DNA of 64,000 nt from Christensenella sp034926635. GTDB lineage: Bacteria > Bacillota > Clostridia > Christensenellales > Christensenellaceae. Under the pieces are notes generated by a model that did not search any database, was not told where the DNA came from, and worked only from the letters and a program-made list of their open reading frames with translations. Each line of letters opens with the position of its first letter. Positions within the stretch are counted from its first letter, which is position 1. Positions 33,373 to 42,732 of this stretch are shown here, one piece after another. The translations under genes were made by a program, and so were the position numbers. Location: contig JAYFQX010000022.1 in assembly GCA_034926635.1 (NCBI GenBank), positions 1 to 64,000 of the forward strand, written 5' to 3'.

Positions 33373-34926
33373 TTATGAACCTGAAAAATATTTTTCTCTA
33401 ATATAAGCAAGATCATGAAACGTATCCATATTTCCTAAAAACGCACGTCTTGCAACTTCATTCATTTGTGAATATAATTTCATATTCTCTGGATTAGGTT
33501 CATTGATACTCATTATTTGCACCAACGACTGCGCCGATGATATACTATCCCACATTCCTACGCAAACACCGCCACAAATGGCAGCTCCCCAGGAATTGGC
33601 TTCCTGACGCATCGCCGTACACGTAATAGGTCTTCCAATAACATCTGCCAAAATTTGCCTCCACGAATCGCTCAGTGCTCCCCCACCAATCAACGTTACT
33701 TTATGCATATTAAAACCCGCAGACCTTTCTAATTTAGAAAGCATCTCCCGCAAGACAAATGCCGTTCCTTCCATAACAGCTCTGCACATATCTGCATAAC
33801 TATGACTTAAATCAAGGCCAAGAAAACTGCCTCGCGCGTCTAATTCATTATACGGAGCTCCTCCGCCACGTAAGAACGGAAGAAATAATAATCCTTTTGC
33901 CCCAGCTGGTGAATTTTGTACTAATTCTTCAATTTTTGAATATCCTATCATATCCTTAGAATTTAGAATATTATTAACAAGATCACGCATCCAACGATGT
34001 GCAATTCCGCCGCAATAACCCATTTGGTGCGGAACATACCCCTTGCCAGATATATCACATAAATTTACCATACGTGCAGGAAAATCAAAAATTGGCGTTT
34101 TACTATACATCCCAGTCCATGCTCCAGATCCGATATATATATAGCTTTCTCCTTCTCCAGAAACGCCCGCTCCTGCAGTCGCAATGCTCACATCACCTCC
34201 ACCCACACAAACTTTTGTTCCTTCTTTAAGCCCCGTTTCTCGCGCAGCGGTTTTTGTTACCTCTCCAAGAAGGTCAAATGAGCGCTTAATCGGTAAAAGC
34301 TTTTCTGTTGTAACGCCAATTGACTCAAGAATATCTTTTGACCATATTTTTTCCCGAATATCCATCATTGCGCATTCAGAAGCATCTGAATAATCAGTTG
34401 ACAACTCTCCGGTTAATTTCCATGCAATAAATTCTTTGACTTGCAAAAACTTATCTGCTTTTTCATATAATTCAGGCATTTTTTCTTTTATCCACGCCAA
34501 CTTAAATCCCGTATAGGTTTCTTCTGTCATTCCACCCCCCGTAATATTATAGAAGTTTTCATATCCGCCAAATTCAGCATGGATACGTTCAACCTGTTCT
34601 GTAGCGCGCATATCCGCCCATATCCAGCATGGATCTTGTAAAATAATGCCTTCCTTACTTAACGGAATTGCTGTGGACATTTGCGCACTAGGAGAAACAC
34701 ATACAATATCTTCTGCTTTTATTTCCTGATTTGACAACAACGCTCTCATGGCATCGCAAAAAGCATTCCACCACTCCACTGGACTTTGCAGTGCATAATT
34801 TGGTTTTGGAAAATACGTTTGATACTCTTTGTAATTTCCAGCAATAATTGCCGCTGTTTCGTCAAATAGGGTAACTTTAACACCTGACGATCCGAAATCC
34901 AATGCCAAAATCATTTCTCTAGCCAT
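33373..34926 (-). CDS. FGGY-family carbohydrate kinase
   Basis: 517 residues, usual length. ATP-binding core LALDFGSSGVKVTLFDE at the N-terminus, CVSPSAQMS, CWIWADMRA (substrate loop with catalytic Asp region), GGGDVSIATAGAG and the C-terminal FGGY signature region (GAKGLLFLPFLRGGGAP...FLGLDLSH, and LIGGGALSDSWRQILADVIG). Sequence resembles xylulokinase-type members, but FGGY substrates range over ketoses, polyols and the quorum signal AI-2 (LsrK), so none is assigned. It lies between the fused transporter gene and the SDR gene on one strand. Confidence 0.9.
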   Translation of the reverse strand: MAREMILALDFGSSGVKVTLFDETAAIIAGNYKEYQTYFPKPNYALQSPVEWWNAFCDAMRALLSNQEIKAEDIVCVSPSAQMSTAIPLSKEGIILQDPCWIWADMRATEQVERIHAEFGGYENFYNITGGGMTEETYTGFKLAWIKEKMPELYEKADKFLQVKEFIAWKLTGELSTDYSDASECAMMDIREKIWSKDILESIGVTTEKLLPIKRSFDLLGEVTKTAARETGLKEGTKVCVGGGDVSIATAGAGVSGEGESYIYIGSGAWTGMYSKTPIFDFPARMVNLCDISGKGYVPHQMGYCGGIAHRWMRDLVNNILNSKDMIGYSKIEELVQNSPAGAKGLLFLPFLRGGGAPYNELDARGSFLGLDLSHSYADMCRAVMEGTAFVLREMLSKLERSAGFNMHKVTLIGGGALSDSWRQILADVIGRPITCTAMRQEANSWGAAICGGVCVGMWDSISSAQSLVQIMSINEPNPENMKLYSQMNEVARRAFLGNMDTFHDLAYIREKYFSGS

Positions 34927-34962
34927 CGTACGATCTCCTTTTTTACCTTATGCTATTTTTAT

Positions 34963-37488
34963 CTATAGCGCTGCCATTTGCATGATGCTATCTTGCGAAG
35001 CTTCGCTTTTTTTCATTTCAGCAGTAATTTTCCCTTCGCGAAGTACAATAATTTTATCCGCGCAGCCGATTAATTCCGGCATCTCTGAAGAAATAATGAT
35101 AATCGCCACCCCTTCTTTTGCAATCTGTGCAATCAAATGGTGGATTTCTTCTTTTGCACCTACGTCTATCCCTCGTGTTGGTTCGTCCAATATCAACAAC
35201 TTTGGTTTTGTTGCCAACCATTTTGCGAGCGATACCTTTTGCTGGTTTCCTCCCGAGAGTTCTACTACATTTTTTTCATCACTCGTTGTTTTAATACTAA
35301 GCGCCCTAACATAATTTTGCGAAAAAGCCTTTTCTTTTGATGTTATCACCAGTCCATTCTTACTCAATTTTCCGTAGGAAGGCATTGCGATATTCTCGCG
35401 AATCGACATAAATGGAATAAAACCATCTTTTTTCCTATCCTCTGGTACATATGCAATCCCAAGGTTGATTGCGTCTTCCGCGTTGCGGATATTTACCTTT
35501 TTTCCTTCCATTCTAATTATACCGCGGTCCAGCTTATCAAGACCAAACAAGCATCTTGCTATTTCAGTCCTTCCGGCTCCAATTAGCCCACTAAACCCTA
35601 GAACCTCTCCCTCTCTCACGCAGAAAGAAATATCATCAAAAACGCCGTCTCTCCCTAATTTCTCTACATTCAAAACAACATTACCTGGTTCTAGCGATAC
35701 CCTGTCAAAAATATTGTTCAATTCACGACCTACCATAAGCGAAATAATCTTTCGTTCGTCTATTTCTTTGATTCTATGCGTGCCAATATCTTTTCCATCA
35801 CGCAAAATTGTAATACTGTCACAGATCGTAAAAATTTCCTGCATCCTGTGAGAAATATAGATAACACTTATTCCTTCACTTTTTAACTTTCGTATAATCT
35901 CAAATAAATGCTCCTTCTCTTTATCCGTCAAAGATGACGTCGGTTCATCCATAATAATCAACCACGCATTCGTTTCCAGCGCTTTCGCGATTTCAATCAT
36001 TTGTTGTTCACTAACCGTCAAATTTTTAACTTTTTCACCCGCGTCAATATGCAGCCCTAGTCTTTTCAAAACCTTCTGAGCCTTTTTTTCCATTTCCTTG
36101 TGCTTTACAATAAATGGTATCCCCGCACGTATTTCTTTTCCCAAGAAAATATTTTGCGCTACCGTCAACTCCGGAATTAGTGCCAACTCCTGATGAATAA
36201 GCGCAATTCCAACCTCTTTTGCCTTTAATGGATCCTCTATCTCTATTTTGCGTCCATCTATATAAATCTGTCCAAGGCTTGCTTTCTCTTCTCCGGATAA
36301 AATCTTCATTAAAGTAGATTTTCCCGCACCATTTTCACCCATCAGCGCGTGTACTTCCCCAGGTTTAACCATAATGCTTACGTTATCTAGTGCTTTCATC
36401 CCCGGGAAAACTTTTGTAATATTCTTCATTTCCAAAACATGCGGCATTCCGGTTCCAATATCAGATACCTGTATTCCCTCATTACCGTTTATACGTTTCT
36501 CCGCTAGCTTCGGCGTAAGTTTTTTGTTCCTATAATTCATAATTATGATATCAATAATAACGGCGGCAAGGATAAGCAATCCAGTCACAATGTATTGAAA
36601 AAATTTATCTACTTGCATCAAACTCAGCCCATTGTTAATTACCCCTACCAAAACCGCCCCTAGAAGCGTACCTTTCAGATTTCCCGTGCCACCAACAAGG
36701 CTTGTCCCTCCCAGAACTACGGCAGTAATGGCAGAAAATTCATCTCCATTTCCGGCATACGGCTGCGCCGATCCCATCCGTCCCACGGTTACAATCGCGC
36801 CAATACCAGCAAGGAAACCAGCAATTCCATATACTTTTAAAAGTGATTTCTTAACGTTAATTCCCGTCGCAGCGGCTGCGTTAATATTTCCTCCAATCGC
36901 ATAAATATGACGACCAAATACAGATTTATCATTTACAATAATAAATACGATATATAAAACAAACAATATCAGCAACACGGCAGGAATATTAAAAATCCCT
37001 CCTTGCCCAATAAACTTGTATACTTCGTTGTTAATCTTAATGGATGCCGCTCCGCCAATTAACATCGTCGCGCCCCGACCGACAGACTGCATAGCTAACG
37101 TTACAATAAATGGCGCAATACCAAATTTACCGATAATAACGCCGTTAACTAATCCGAATAGCGTAGCGCATACCAACGTCACAATTAAAGCAACCGCAAC
37201 ATTTCCCGTGCTTTGGAAAACGCTCGCTCCCAGCATGCCGCTTACCGCAATATTGGAGCCTACGGAAAGATCAATCCCTCCCGTCAATATCACAAAAGTC
37301 ATACCAATAGAAATGATGGCTAATACGCCAATTTGTCGAGTAATGTTCATAATATTAGAAAATCCTACAAACGCAGGATTAATCAGGCCAAATACCAAAA
37401 ACAAAACTCCAACAATTGCAATTAAGGCAAAATACCTTAAATTTTTCATAAACTCTTCTTTTGCAGATAGTTTTGCGGTTGCATTCAT
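34963..37488 (-). CDS. fused sugar ABC transporter: permease (RbsC-like) joined to duplicated ATPase (RbsA-like)
   Basis: 841 residues. Residues about 15-330 are an RbsC-type permease with 8-10 helices and the motif GMTFVILTGGIDLSVG; after a basic linker (MNYRNKKLTPKLAEKRING) a complete RbsA/MglA-type double ATPase follows from about 350. The first NBD has Walker A GENGAGKST, signature LTVSEQQMIEIAKAL and Walker B IIMDEPTSSL; the second has the usual degenerate Walker A GLIGAGRTE, but LSGGNQQKVSLAKWL and LILDEPTRGIDVG. The open frame is continuous without a start-like break. Such permease-ATPase fusion is uncommon for ribose-class importers, where these are separate genes. Confidence 0.93.
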   Translation of the reverse strand: MNATAKLSAKEEFMKNLRYFALIAIVGVLFLVFGLINPAFVGFSNIMNITRQIGVLAIISIGMTFVILTGGIDLSVGSNIAVSGMLGASVFQSTGNVAVALIVTLVCATLFGLVNGVIIGKFGIAPFIVTLAMQSVGRGATMLIGGAASIKINNEVYKFIGQGGIFNIPAVLLILFVLYIVFIIVNDKSVFGRHIYAIGGNINAAAATGINVKKSLLKVYGIAGFLAGIGAIVTVGRMGSAQPYAGNGDEFSAITAVVLGGTSLVGGTGNLKGTLLGAVLVGVINNGLSLMQVDKFFQYIVTGLLILAAVIIDIIIMNYRNKKLTPKLAEKRINGNEGIQVSDIGTGMPHVLEMKNITKVFPGMKALDNVSIMVKPGEVHALMGENGAGKSTLMKILSGEEKASLGQIYIDGRKIEIEDPLKAKEVGIALIHQELALIPELTVAQNIFLGKEIRAGIPFIVKHKEMEKKAQKVLKRLGLHIDAGEKVKNLTVSEQQMIEIAKALETNAWLIIMDEPTSSLTDKEKEHLFEIIRKLKSEGISVIYISHRMQEIFTICDSITILRDGKDIGTHRIKEIDERKIISLMVGRELNNIFDRVSLEPGNVVLNVEKLGRDGVFDDISFCVREGEVLGFSGLIGAGRTEIARCLFGLDKLDRGIIRMEGKKVNIRNAEDAINLGIAYVPEDRKKDGFIPFMSIRENIAMPSYGKLSKNGLVITSKEKAFSQNYVRALSIKTTSDEKNVVELSGGNQQKVSLAKWLATKPKLLILDEPTRGIDVGAKEEIHHLIAQIAKEGVAIIIISSEMPELIGCADKIIVLREGKITAEMKKSEASQDSIMQMAAL

Positions 37489-37573
37489 GACGATTCCTCC
37501 ACTAAATAATGTTATTCCCCTCGCTGAAATGAATTAATTCTATTTTCTATCATAAAACCTTAATAGTTTGCCC

Positions 37574-37599
37574 AGCGCGCCTATCTCTTCAGGCGCGCT
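37574..37599 (-). promoter_or_regulatory. intercistronic hairpin between the binding-protein gene and the fused transporter gene
   Basis: Perfect 9-bp GC-rich stem AGCGCGCCT/AGGCGCGCT with an 8-base loop, 35 bases after the binding-protein stop. The minus strand does not run into a T tract, so it is more likely an mRNA 3'-end protector or partial attenuator that raises binding-protein output relative to the transporter. Confidence 0.6.
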
Positions 37600-37633
37600 T
37601 CCCCGGCAATAATAATATAGTTTTTGAATGACC

Positions 37634-38737
37634 TTATTTGTAATAGTTCTGAAATTCTTGTGCGTAATTTTGCTGCTTATCGATAGCCTCTTCCGGCGTA
37701 CACATGTTAAATTCAGCTTCTACGTTCTTTTTTATCAGGCTCTGTATTTCTTGCGAACAAACGATGTACAAAGGAAGATATACGGTGCTCTCCACTTTAT
37801 CCCCACGCAGGATCGCGTCTGCGTATGCCATGCAATGATAACCATCGCGCTGCGAACTAAAGAATGCTTCCGCCATAATTTTCCCCTCTACCATATCTTC
37901 CAAGCATTCCAGTTCCCCATCGTTCCCGGCAATTTTGATGTCATTCAACCTACCCGCCGACTCCACTGCCGTAACAATAGCCGGCGTAGCACCGTCCGTC
38001 TGGCTTAATATCGCGTCTACCTGGTCATATTGTGTCAGCCAGTTTTCTACGACAGCAACCGCTTTTGTTGGATCCCAGTCGCAAGGTTGTGAATCAAGGA
38101 TTTCTATATCTGGATAATGAGAGATCGCCTCTTCAAATCCTTTTGTACGCGAATCACTTGCTTCATGACCAATCTGCCCTTGCATTTGCAGAACTTTTCC
38201 TTTTCCTCCAAGCGCTTCACACACAGCATAGGTTACGCCATTAAAACCATAGTAGTGGTCGATGAGGCAGTTATATGGAGAAGTTGAAACCGGACTTCTT
38301 AGTGCGATCGTTGGAATCCCAGCATCGTTTGCTCTCTGGAATACTTCTTCCAGCGCAGCCGCGTCCTGCGGATCCGCGATAATCATGTCCACACCCATTT
38401 CAATATAATTTTCAATAATTGAAATTTCTTCATCAATGCTGTTTTCTGCGCTCTGTTCGACTAATTCATATCCAAAATAATCCGCGGCTTCATGGAATGC
38501 TTCCGAAGCGCCAGTATAGTAGGGATTGGTGAAATTAATCTGAACTAAGCCAATTTTCTTTTTTGCGCCATCTGTATTTTTTCCCTCTGCCTGTGCTCCA
38601 ACCGATGTCGCCGACTGGTCGCTTTTCTCAGCTTCCGCGTTGCCGGAACCATTTGTGCCTATGGAGGTTGAACACCCCGTCACCAGACATACCACGACCA
38701 TCAGCAGCGCTAATGTTAAACATAATACTTTCTTCAT
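37634..38737 (-). CDS. sugar ABC transporter substrate-binding lipoprotein (RbsB-like)
   Basis: 367 residues. Lipoprotein signal MKKVLCLTLALLMVVVCLVTGC with lipobox LVTGC (lipidated Cys about 22), followed by a Ser/Gly/Asn-rich linker and a type 1 periplasmic-binding fold: KKIGLVQINFTNPYYTG, GVDMIIADPQDAAALEEVF and ALGGKGKVLQMQGQIGHEAS. It captures the substrate outside and delivers it to the two permeases. It lies between the separate permease gene and the fused transporter gene. Confidence 0.93.
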   Translation of the reverse strand: MKKVLCLTLALLMVVVCLVTGCSTSIGTNGSGNAEAEKSDQSATSVGAQAEGKNTDGAKKKIGLVQINFTNPYYTGASEAFHEAADYFGYELVEQSAENSIDEEISIIENYIEMGVDMIIADPQDAAALEEVFQRANDAGIPTIALRSPVSTSPYNCLIDHYYGFNGVTYAVCEALGGKGKVLQMQGQIGHEASDSRTKGFEEAISHYPDIEILDSQPCDWDPTKAVAVVENWLTQYDQVDAILSQTDGATPAIVTAVESAGRLNDIKIAGNDGELECLEDMVEGKIMAEAFFSSQRDGYHCMAYADAILRGDKVESTVYLPLYIVCSQEIQSLIKKNVEAEFNMCTPEEAIDKQQNYAQEFQNYYK

Positions 38738-38781
38738 TTTTTCCCTCCTGTTTTATTATTTTATTGTTCATCAGACCTAAG

Positions 38782-39768
38782 TTACCTCGTTACTTTTATT
38801 GGCTTTTCCTTGATGTTTTTGCTGAGACGGTTCAAAAACAGCGCCATTATAATGATAAGCCCTTTAAAAAGGTCCTGTGCAATAGCCGGTATGGATAGGA
38901 ATACCAGCATACTGCTGATAATCCCCATAAAAATCACGCCTAAAAATGTGCCCAGCATATCTCCTTTCCCACCTTCTACGCTTGTTCCTCCAATGATTGT
39001 TGCGGCTATACAATCCATAAGCATAGTATTCCCGCCGCTTTCCTGAGTCACCTGGACGATTCTGGATCCCATCACGATAGCGGCCAGTCCCATGCATATG
39101 CCTGATACCAAATAAGCAAAGATTTTGTAAACATCGGTGTTTACCCCCGCAAGCTTTGTATTCTTTTCATTCGAGCCAATCGCATAAATATATCCACCTG
39201 CTGTTGTAGTCTTTAAAATCAACGCTCCTACAACGAATACGATTCCCATAATAATACAGGAAACGGGAATTCCCACTATTTTCCCATTTCCAATCGCTTC
39301 GAACACAGGGGCTTCCAGACGAAGCTTTGCGCCCATAGCAATTAAATTTAGTACCCCTTGCGTTATGGACATGGTAGCCAGCGTAACTATAAACGGCATA
39401 ATTTTAACTTTTGTTACTAAAAAGCCATTCAGCAGCCCAAGAGCCATACATACTATAATCCCGCAGAGAATACCTGCTATTGCGTTTTCCGTCCCTTTAA
39501 AAACCAGACCCACTACGATAGCTCCAAGCGTCACACCATATCCAGCAGAAAGGTCAATGCCCCCGGTCAGAATGACAAACGTCATCCCGACCGCAAGGAT
39601 CCCCACCGCAGAAGTCTGCCGAAAAATATTGATGATATTATCTACCGAAGCAAATCTTGCACTGATCAAGCTTGCAACTACGCATACGATTAGTATCAGA
39701 AGCAACAGAATAACTTTTCCCCAGTCTATATTTTTAGTTTTTAGTCTTTCCATTTTCAAATTATTCAT
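38782..39768 (-). CDS. sugar ABC transporter permease (RbsC-like)
   Basis: About 328 residues, all helical membrane segments, with the family motif GMTFVILTGGIDLSAGYG, GFLVTKVKIMPFIVTLATMS and GTSVEGGKGDMLGTFLGV. The frame is open to 39810, but GAGGGGAAAATA before the ATG at 39768 marks the likely start. The operon thus encodes two different RbsC-type permeases (this one and the N-terminal half of the fused protein), as in LsrC/LsrD-type systems, suggesting a heterodimeric channel. Confidence 0.92.
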   Translation of the reverse strand: MNNLKMERLKTKNIDWGKVILLLLILIVCVVASLISARFASVDNIINIFRQTSAVGILAVGMTFVILTGGIDLSAGYGVTLGAIVVGLVFKGTENAIAGILCGIIVCMALGLLNGFLVTKVKIMPFIVTLATMSITQGVLNLIAMGAKLRLEAPVFEAIGNGKIVGIPVSCIIMGIVFVVGALILKTTTAGGYIYAIGSNEKNTKLAGVNTDVYKIFAYLVSGICMGLAAIVMGSRIVQVTQESGGNTMLMDCIAATIIGGTSVEGGKGDMLGTFLGVIFMGIISSMLVFLSIPAIAQDLFKGLIIIMALFLNRLSKNIKEKPIKVTR

Positions 39769-39814
39769 TATTTTCCCCTCGGGCTTACATCGTATTTTTC
39801 TTATTAGCAAGAGG

Positions 39815-40702
39815 TTAAATCAAGCCTAATTTCTCCAACTCTTCTTTTATATGTGCACGTTGTTTATCTGTAGCGTCTTCAAGCGGCGCCAATACTTTCC
39901 CGCCAGGATATTCTCCTACTAAATCAGCCGCATATTTGTAACCAGCTAAAAACGGGGCTGATTTCAAGATCTCACGAATGGCCAAAACTTTATGCTGGCA
40001 CTCAATTGCTTTTTCTTTATCATTCGCAAACGCTGCGTCGCATAAATCAATAATTGGTTGCGGAAATACAACGGAAATCAGCGAAATTATTCCACGACCA
40101 CCTACTTGCATGATTGGGAGTATCGTTCCATCGCTCCCTGACAAAAAGTCCAAATCTCGCTCTACATTACGCATAATTGTTTGAACATGTATTAAGTCTT
40201 GCGTACTTTCTTTGTATCCCTTTACATTTTCGTTTTCATTCATCAACCGCGCTACCAAACCGGGCGACATAGTGTTGGATGTTTGGGGGGCATTATATAC
40301 ATAGACAGGCAAACCGGTCGCACGAATAATCGCCGTATAATGTTGATAAAGCGAATTTTCTGTGAACGGATAAATGCACGGTTGCGTAATGCAGATCGCG
40401 TCTGCTCCATTTTCTTCATAGCTTTTTGCAAGCTCTAAAGCTGTGCTTGTACCATTCACAAAAATATTGGCCATTACGGGTAACCTGCCGTTTGTTTTCC
40501 TTACGGCAAATCGAAGCATCTCTTTGTGATATTCTAAAGACATAAACGGGCATTCGCTAGCGATACCATTTACAAAAATACCATTTACGCCGCTTTTAAC
40601 CTGAAAATCAATTTCCTGCCCAAGACCATCATAATCAATTGTATAATCGGTATGATATGGCGTCATTAATTCCGTTATTGTTCCTTGAAATAGATTACTC
40701 AT
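39815..40702 (-). CDS. DapA/N-acetylneuraminate lyase superfamily aldolase
   Basis: 295 residues, full-length TIM barrel. Start FQGTITELMTPYHTDYTIDYDGL; catalytic Tyr in YVYNAPQTSN and Schiff-base Lys in VKGYKESTQD (GxxxGY-like pocket EC...FMSL at the substrate carboxylate site differs from DapA's GTTGE). The members of this superfamily split or join 2-oxo acids (pyruvate plus an aldehyde); here lysine biosynthesis is unlikely given the catabolic context, and a keto-sugar-acid lyase or dehydratase is more probable. Lies between deoC and the permease gene. Confidence 0.85.
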   Translation of the reverse strand: MSNLFQGTITELMTPYHTDYTIDYDGLGQEIDFQVKSGVNGIFVNGIASECPFMSLEYHKEMLRFAVRKTNGRLPVMANIFVNGTSTALELAKSYEENGADAICITQPCIYPFTENSLYQHYTAIIRATGLPVYVYNAPQTSNTMSPGLVARLMNENENVKGYKESTQDLIHVQTIMRNVERDLDFLSGSDGTILPIMQVGGRGIISLISVVFPQPIIDLCDAAFANDKEKAIECQHKVLAIREILKSAPFLAGYKYAADLVGEYPGGKVLAPLEDATDKQRAHIKEELEKLGLI

Positions 40703-40742
40703 CGTATTATTCCTTTCTGTTCAAAAGATTAAATCCCAACAA

Positions 40743-41408
40743 TTAGTATCCTTTACTTTCTTGTCCTTTTATCAATTTAATTGCAGAACTTGTTCCTAGC
40801 CTATCGCAACCCTCATTTAAGAACATCTCCATGTCTTCGACTGTACGGATCCCGCCCGCAGCTTTCATCTTTACGTTCGAACCTATATTTTGTCTGAATA
40901 AGCGAATATCTTCTTGTGTCGCGCCTCCCGTACCAAAACCGGTCGAAGTTTTAATATAGTCGGCGCCGGCGTTCGTCACCGCATTGCACACTTCAATTTT
41001 TTCGTCCTCTGATAAATAACACGTTTCAATAATAACTTTAAGTATTTTGTTCCCCACAGTTTCTTTAATTCTAGCGATTTCGTCTTCAATCTTTTTGAAG
41101 TCTTTATTTTTTGCGTCTGTAATATTTATTACCATATCCACTTCACTGGCTCCGTCAACAAGCGCATCCTTTGCTTCGACAATTTTAGAACCAGTGCTAT
41201 TATATCCCAAAGGAAAACCAATTACCGTACAGATATTGATTTGATCTCCATACTTCTCTTTGACCCTTGAAATATAAGCCTGAGGAATGCACACTGACGC
41301 GGTCTGGTATTCGATCGCTTCATCACAGAGAGTTTGAATCTGATCCCATGTTGCCGATGCCGACAATAAAGTGTGATCAACGTGAGATAAAATTTCTTTC
41401 GCTTCCAT
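40743..41408 (-). CDS. deoC: deoxyribose-phosphate aldolase family protein
   Basis: 221 residues, usual length for DeoC. Motifs: HTLLSASATWDQIQTLC, CTVIGFPLGYN, EVDMVINI, KVIIETCYLSEDE and the catalytic Lys segment YIKTSTGFGTGGAT, then KAAGGIR. It cleaves 2-deoxyribose 5-phosphate, or a related phosphosugar, to acetaldehyde plus glyceraldehyde 3-phosphate. It is the first gene of the island operon, divergent from the DeoR-family regulator, with candidate operators between them. No nucleoside phosphorylase or phosphopentomutase is near, so it probably does not serve nucleoside salvage here. Confidence 0.92.
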   Translation of the reverse strand: MEAKEILSHVDHTLLSASATWDQIQTLCDEAIEYQTASVCIPQAYISRVKEKYGDQINICTVIGFPLGYNSTGSKIVEAKDALVDGASEVDMVINITDAKNKDFKKIEDEIARIKETVGNKILKVIIETCYLSEDEKIEVCNAVTNAGADYIKTSTGFGTGGATQEDIRLFRQNIGSNVKMKAAGGIRTVEDMEMFLNEGCDRLGTSSAIKLIKGQESKGY

Positions 41409-41923
41409 AAAAACGTACCTCCATATATTATTGTAATTTGATTACATTTTTATAACTTTGCTTGACTTTTGTAAAAACTTTATAATATCTTTCAATCTAA
41501 TTATGAATAAACAATTTAATTTTTTAAGTCGGTATTGCAATTAATTAAAATTCATGATTAACTTTGGTATATCTGTATTGTATCATATTTAGTTAGTATG
41601 TCAACATTTTTTATGAAAATATTTTTTCATAATTCGGCTATAAATGTTAATATTTCAACATTACAATTTACTTTTTTCATATACGCTCAGTTTTTTTAAC
41701 ATTTTAGTAGTTTTTTGATCTGCATTTTAATTTTTTTTAATTCACACAAATTTTTTATCATTTTTTATTCAATAATAATATTTTTGAAATTTAACATGTT
41801 ATACAATGTCTTATTTTTTTCATATTGGTTTATGTTTTTCATTTTTATTTACATTTTTAGAATTTTATGTTATTATGTATCAATTAAACGCATTATATTA
41901 CGCTTGATATTGGAGGTAATGAT
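41409..41923. promoter_or_regulatory. divergent promoter/operator region of the island
   Basis: 515 AT-rich bases between deoC and the regulator gene. Three inverted repeats are candidate operators: TGTAATTTGATTACA at 41432-41446 (6-3-6, 24 bases before the deoC start), TTATGAAAA-TATT-TTTTCATAA at 41611-41632, and AATGTT-N8-AACATT at 41643-41662. Promoter-like elements are degenerate and not assigned. A 70-codon frame here (41715-41927) is low-complexity and overlaps the regulator start; I do not count it as a gene. Confidence 0.5.
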
Positions 41924-42700
41924 ATGAGCAAAAAATCAGAACGTGCAAATGCCATCCTGGAAATCCTATCGCACAGAAATGGCGAATCCCTAAAGAGCAT
42001 AGCACAAGAGCTTGATGTTTCGGAAATGACCATTCGCCGTGACATTGGGATACTTCAAGAAAAAAAACTGGTAACCCTTATACAGGGGGTTGCAATTTAC
42101 AATCATCATCCTTCCTCCTCTATATTGAATAAACAATATGATTTTCAAAGCGAAAAAGAAACCTATTCTGACGAAAAAGAAAGAATTGGTATCAAGGCGG
42201 CCTCCTTATTAAAACCAAATGATGTTATCGTAATCGATACTGGCACAACAACCGAGCAACTAGCCAAGCATTTACCAGCCGACTTAAATTTAACCGTAGT
42301 TTGCTATAATATGAATACATTAATGTATGTAAAAGAAAAAACAGATCGCATTATCTTCGGAGGTGGACATTACCATAGGAATACGCAGATGTTTCAATCC
42401 CCAGAAGGAGTAGCCTTAATTTCGAGGACAAACTCTAATAAAGCTTTTATATCGGCAGCAGGCGTAAGCAGTAAATTAATTGCAAGTTGTATAGACCAGT
42501 ACGAAACCAACACAAAAAAAGCTGCAATAGAATCTGCAATAGAAAAAATTTTGCTCGTGGATTCTTCTAAATTTGATCGAATCTGCCCCGTTACTTTCGC
42601 AACTTTGAAAGAATTCGATGTAATCATCACCGATAATAATCTTAGCGAAGAATGGGTTCAATATATCCATGATCTTGATATCAAATTGTTCTTAGTGTAG
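41924..42700 (+). CDS. DeoR-family transcriptional regulator
   Basis: 258 residues. N-terminal winged HTH (SERANAILEILSHRNGESLK, VSEMTIRRDIGILQEKKLV) and a C-terminal DeoRC sugar-phosphate sensor domain (IVIDTGTTTEQLAKHL, then LVDSSKFDR). GGAGG lies about 7 bases before the ATG. It is divergent from the island operon and probably represses it until a phosphorylated intermediate binds. It is the last gene before the right copy of the 33-bp repeat. Confidence 0.93.
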   Translation: MSKKSERANAILEILSHRNGESLKSIAQELDVSEMTIRRDIGILQEKKLVTLIQGVAIYNHHPSSSILNKQYDFQSEKETYSDEKERIGIKAASLLKPNDVIVIDTGTTTEQLAKHLPADLNLTVVCYNMNTLMYVKEKTDRIIFGGGHYHRNTQMFQSPEGVALISRTNSNKAFISAAGVSSKLIASCIDQYETNTKKAAIESAIEKILLVDSSKFDRICPVTFATLKEFDVIITDNNLSEEWVQYIHDLDIKLFLV

Positions 42701-42732
42701 TAGCATTATTATATTTATGGTATAACGTTGAA

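Noticed and set aside
41715..41927. 70-codon ORF before the DeoR-type gene
   Set aside because: Composed almost only of Phe/Ile/Tyr codons in AT-rich intergenic DNA and overlapping the regulator's start; no ribosome site.
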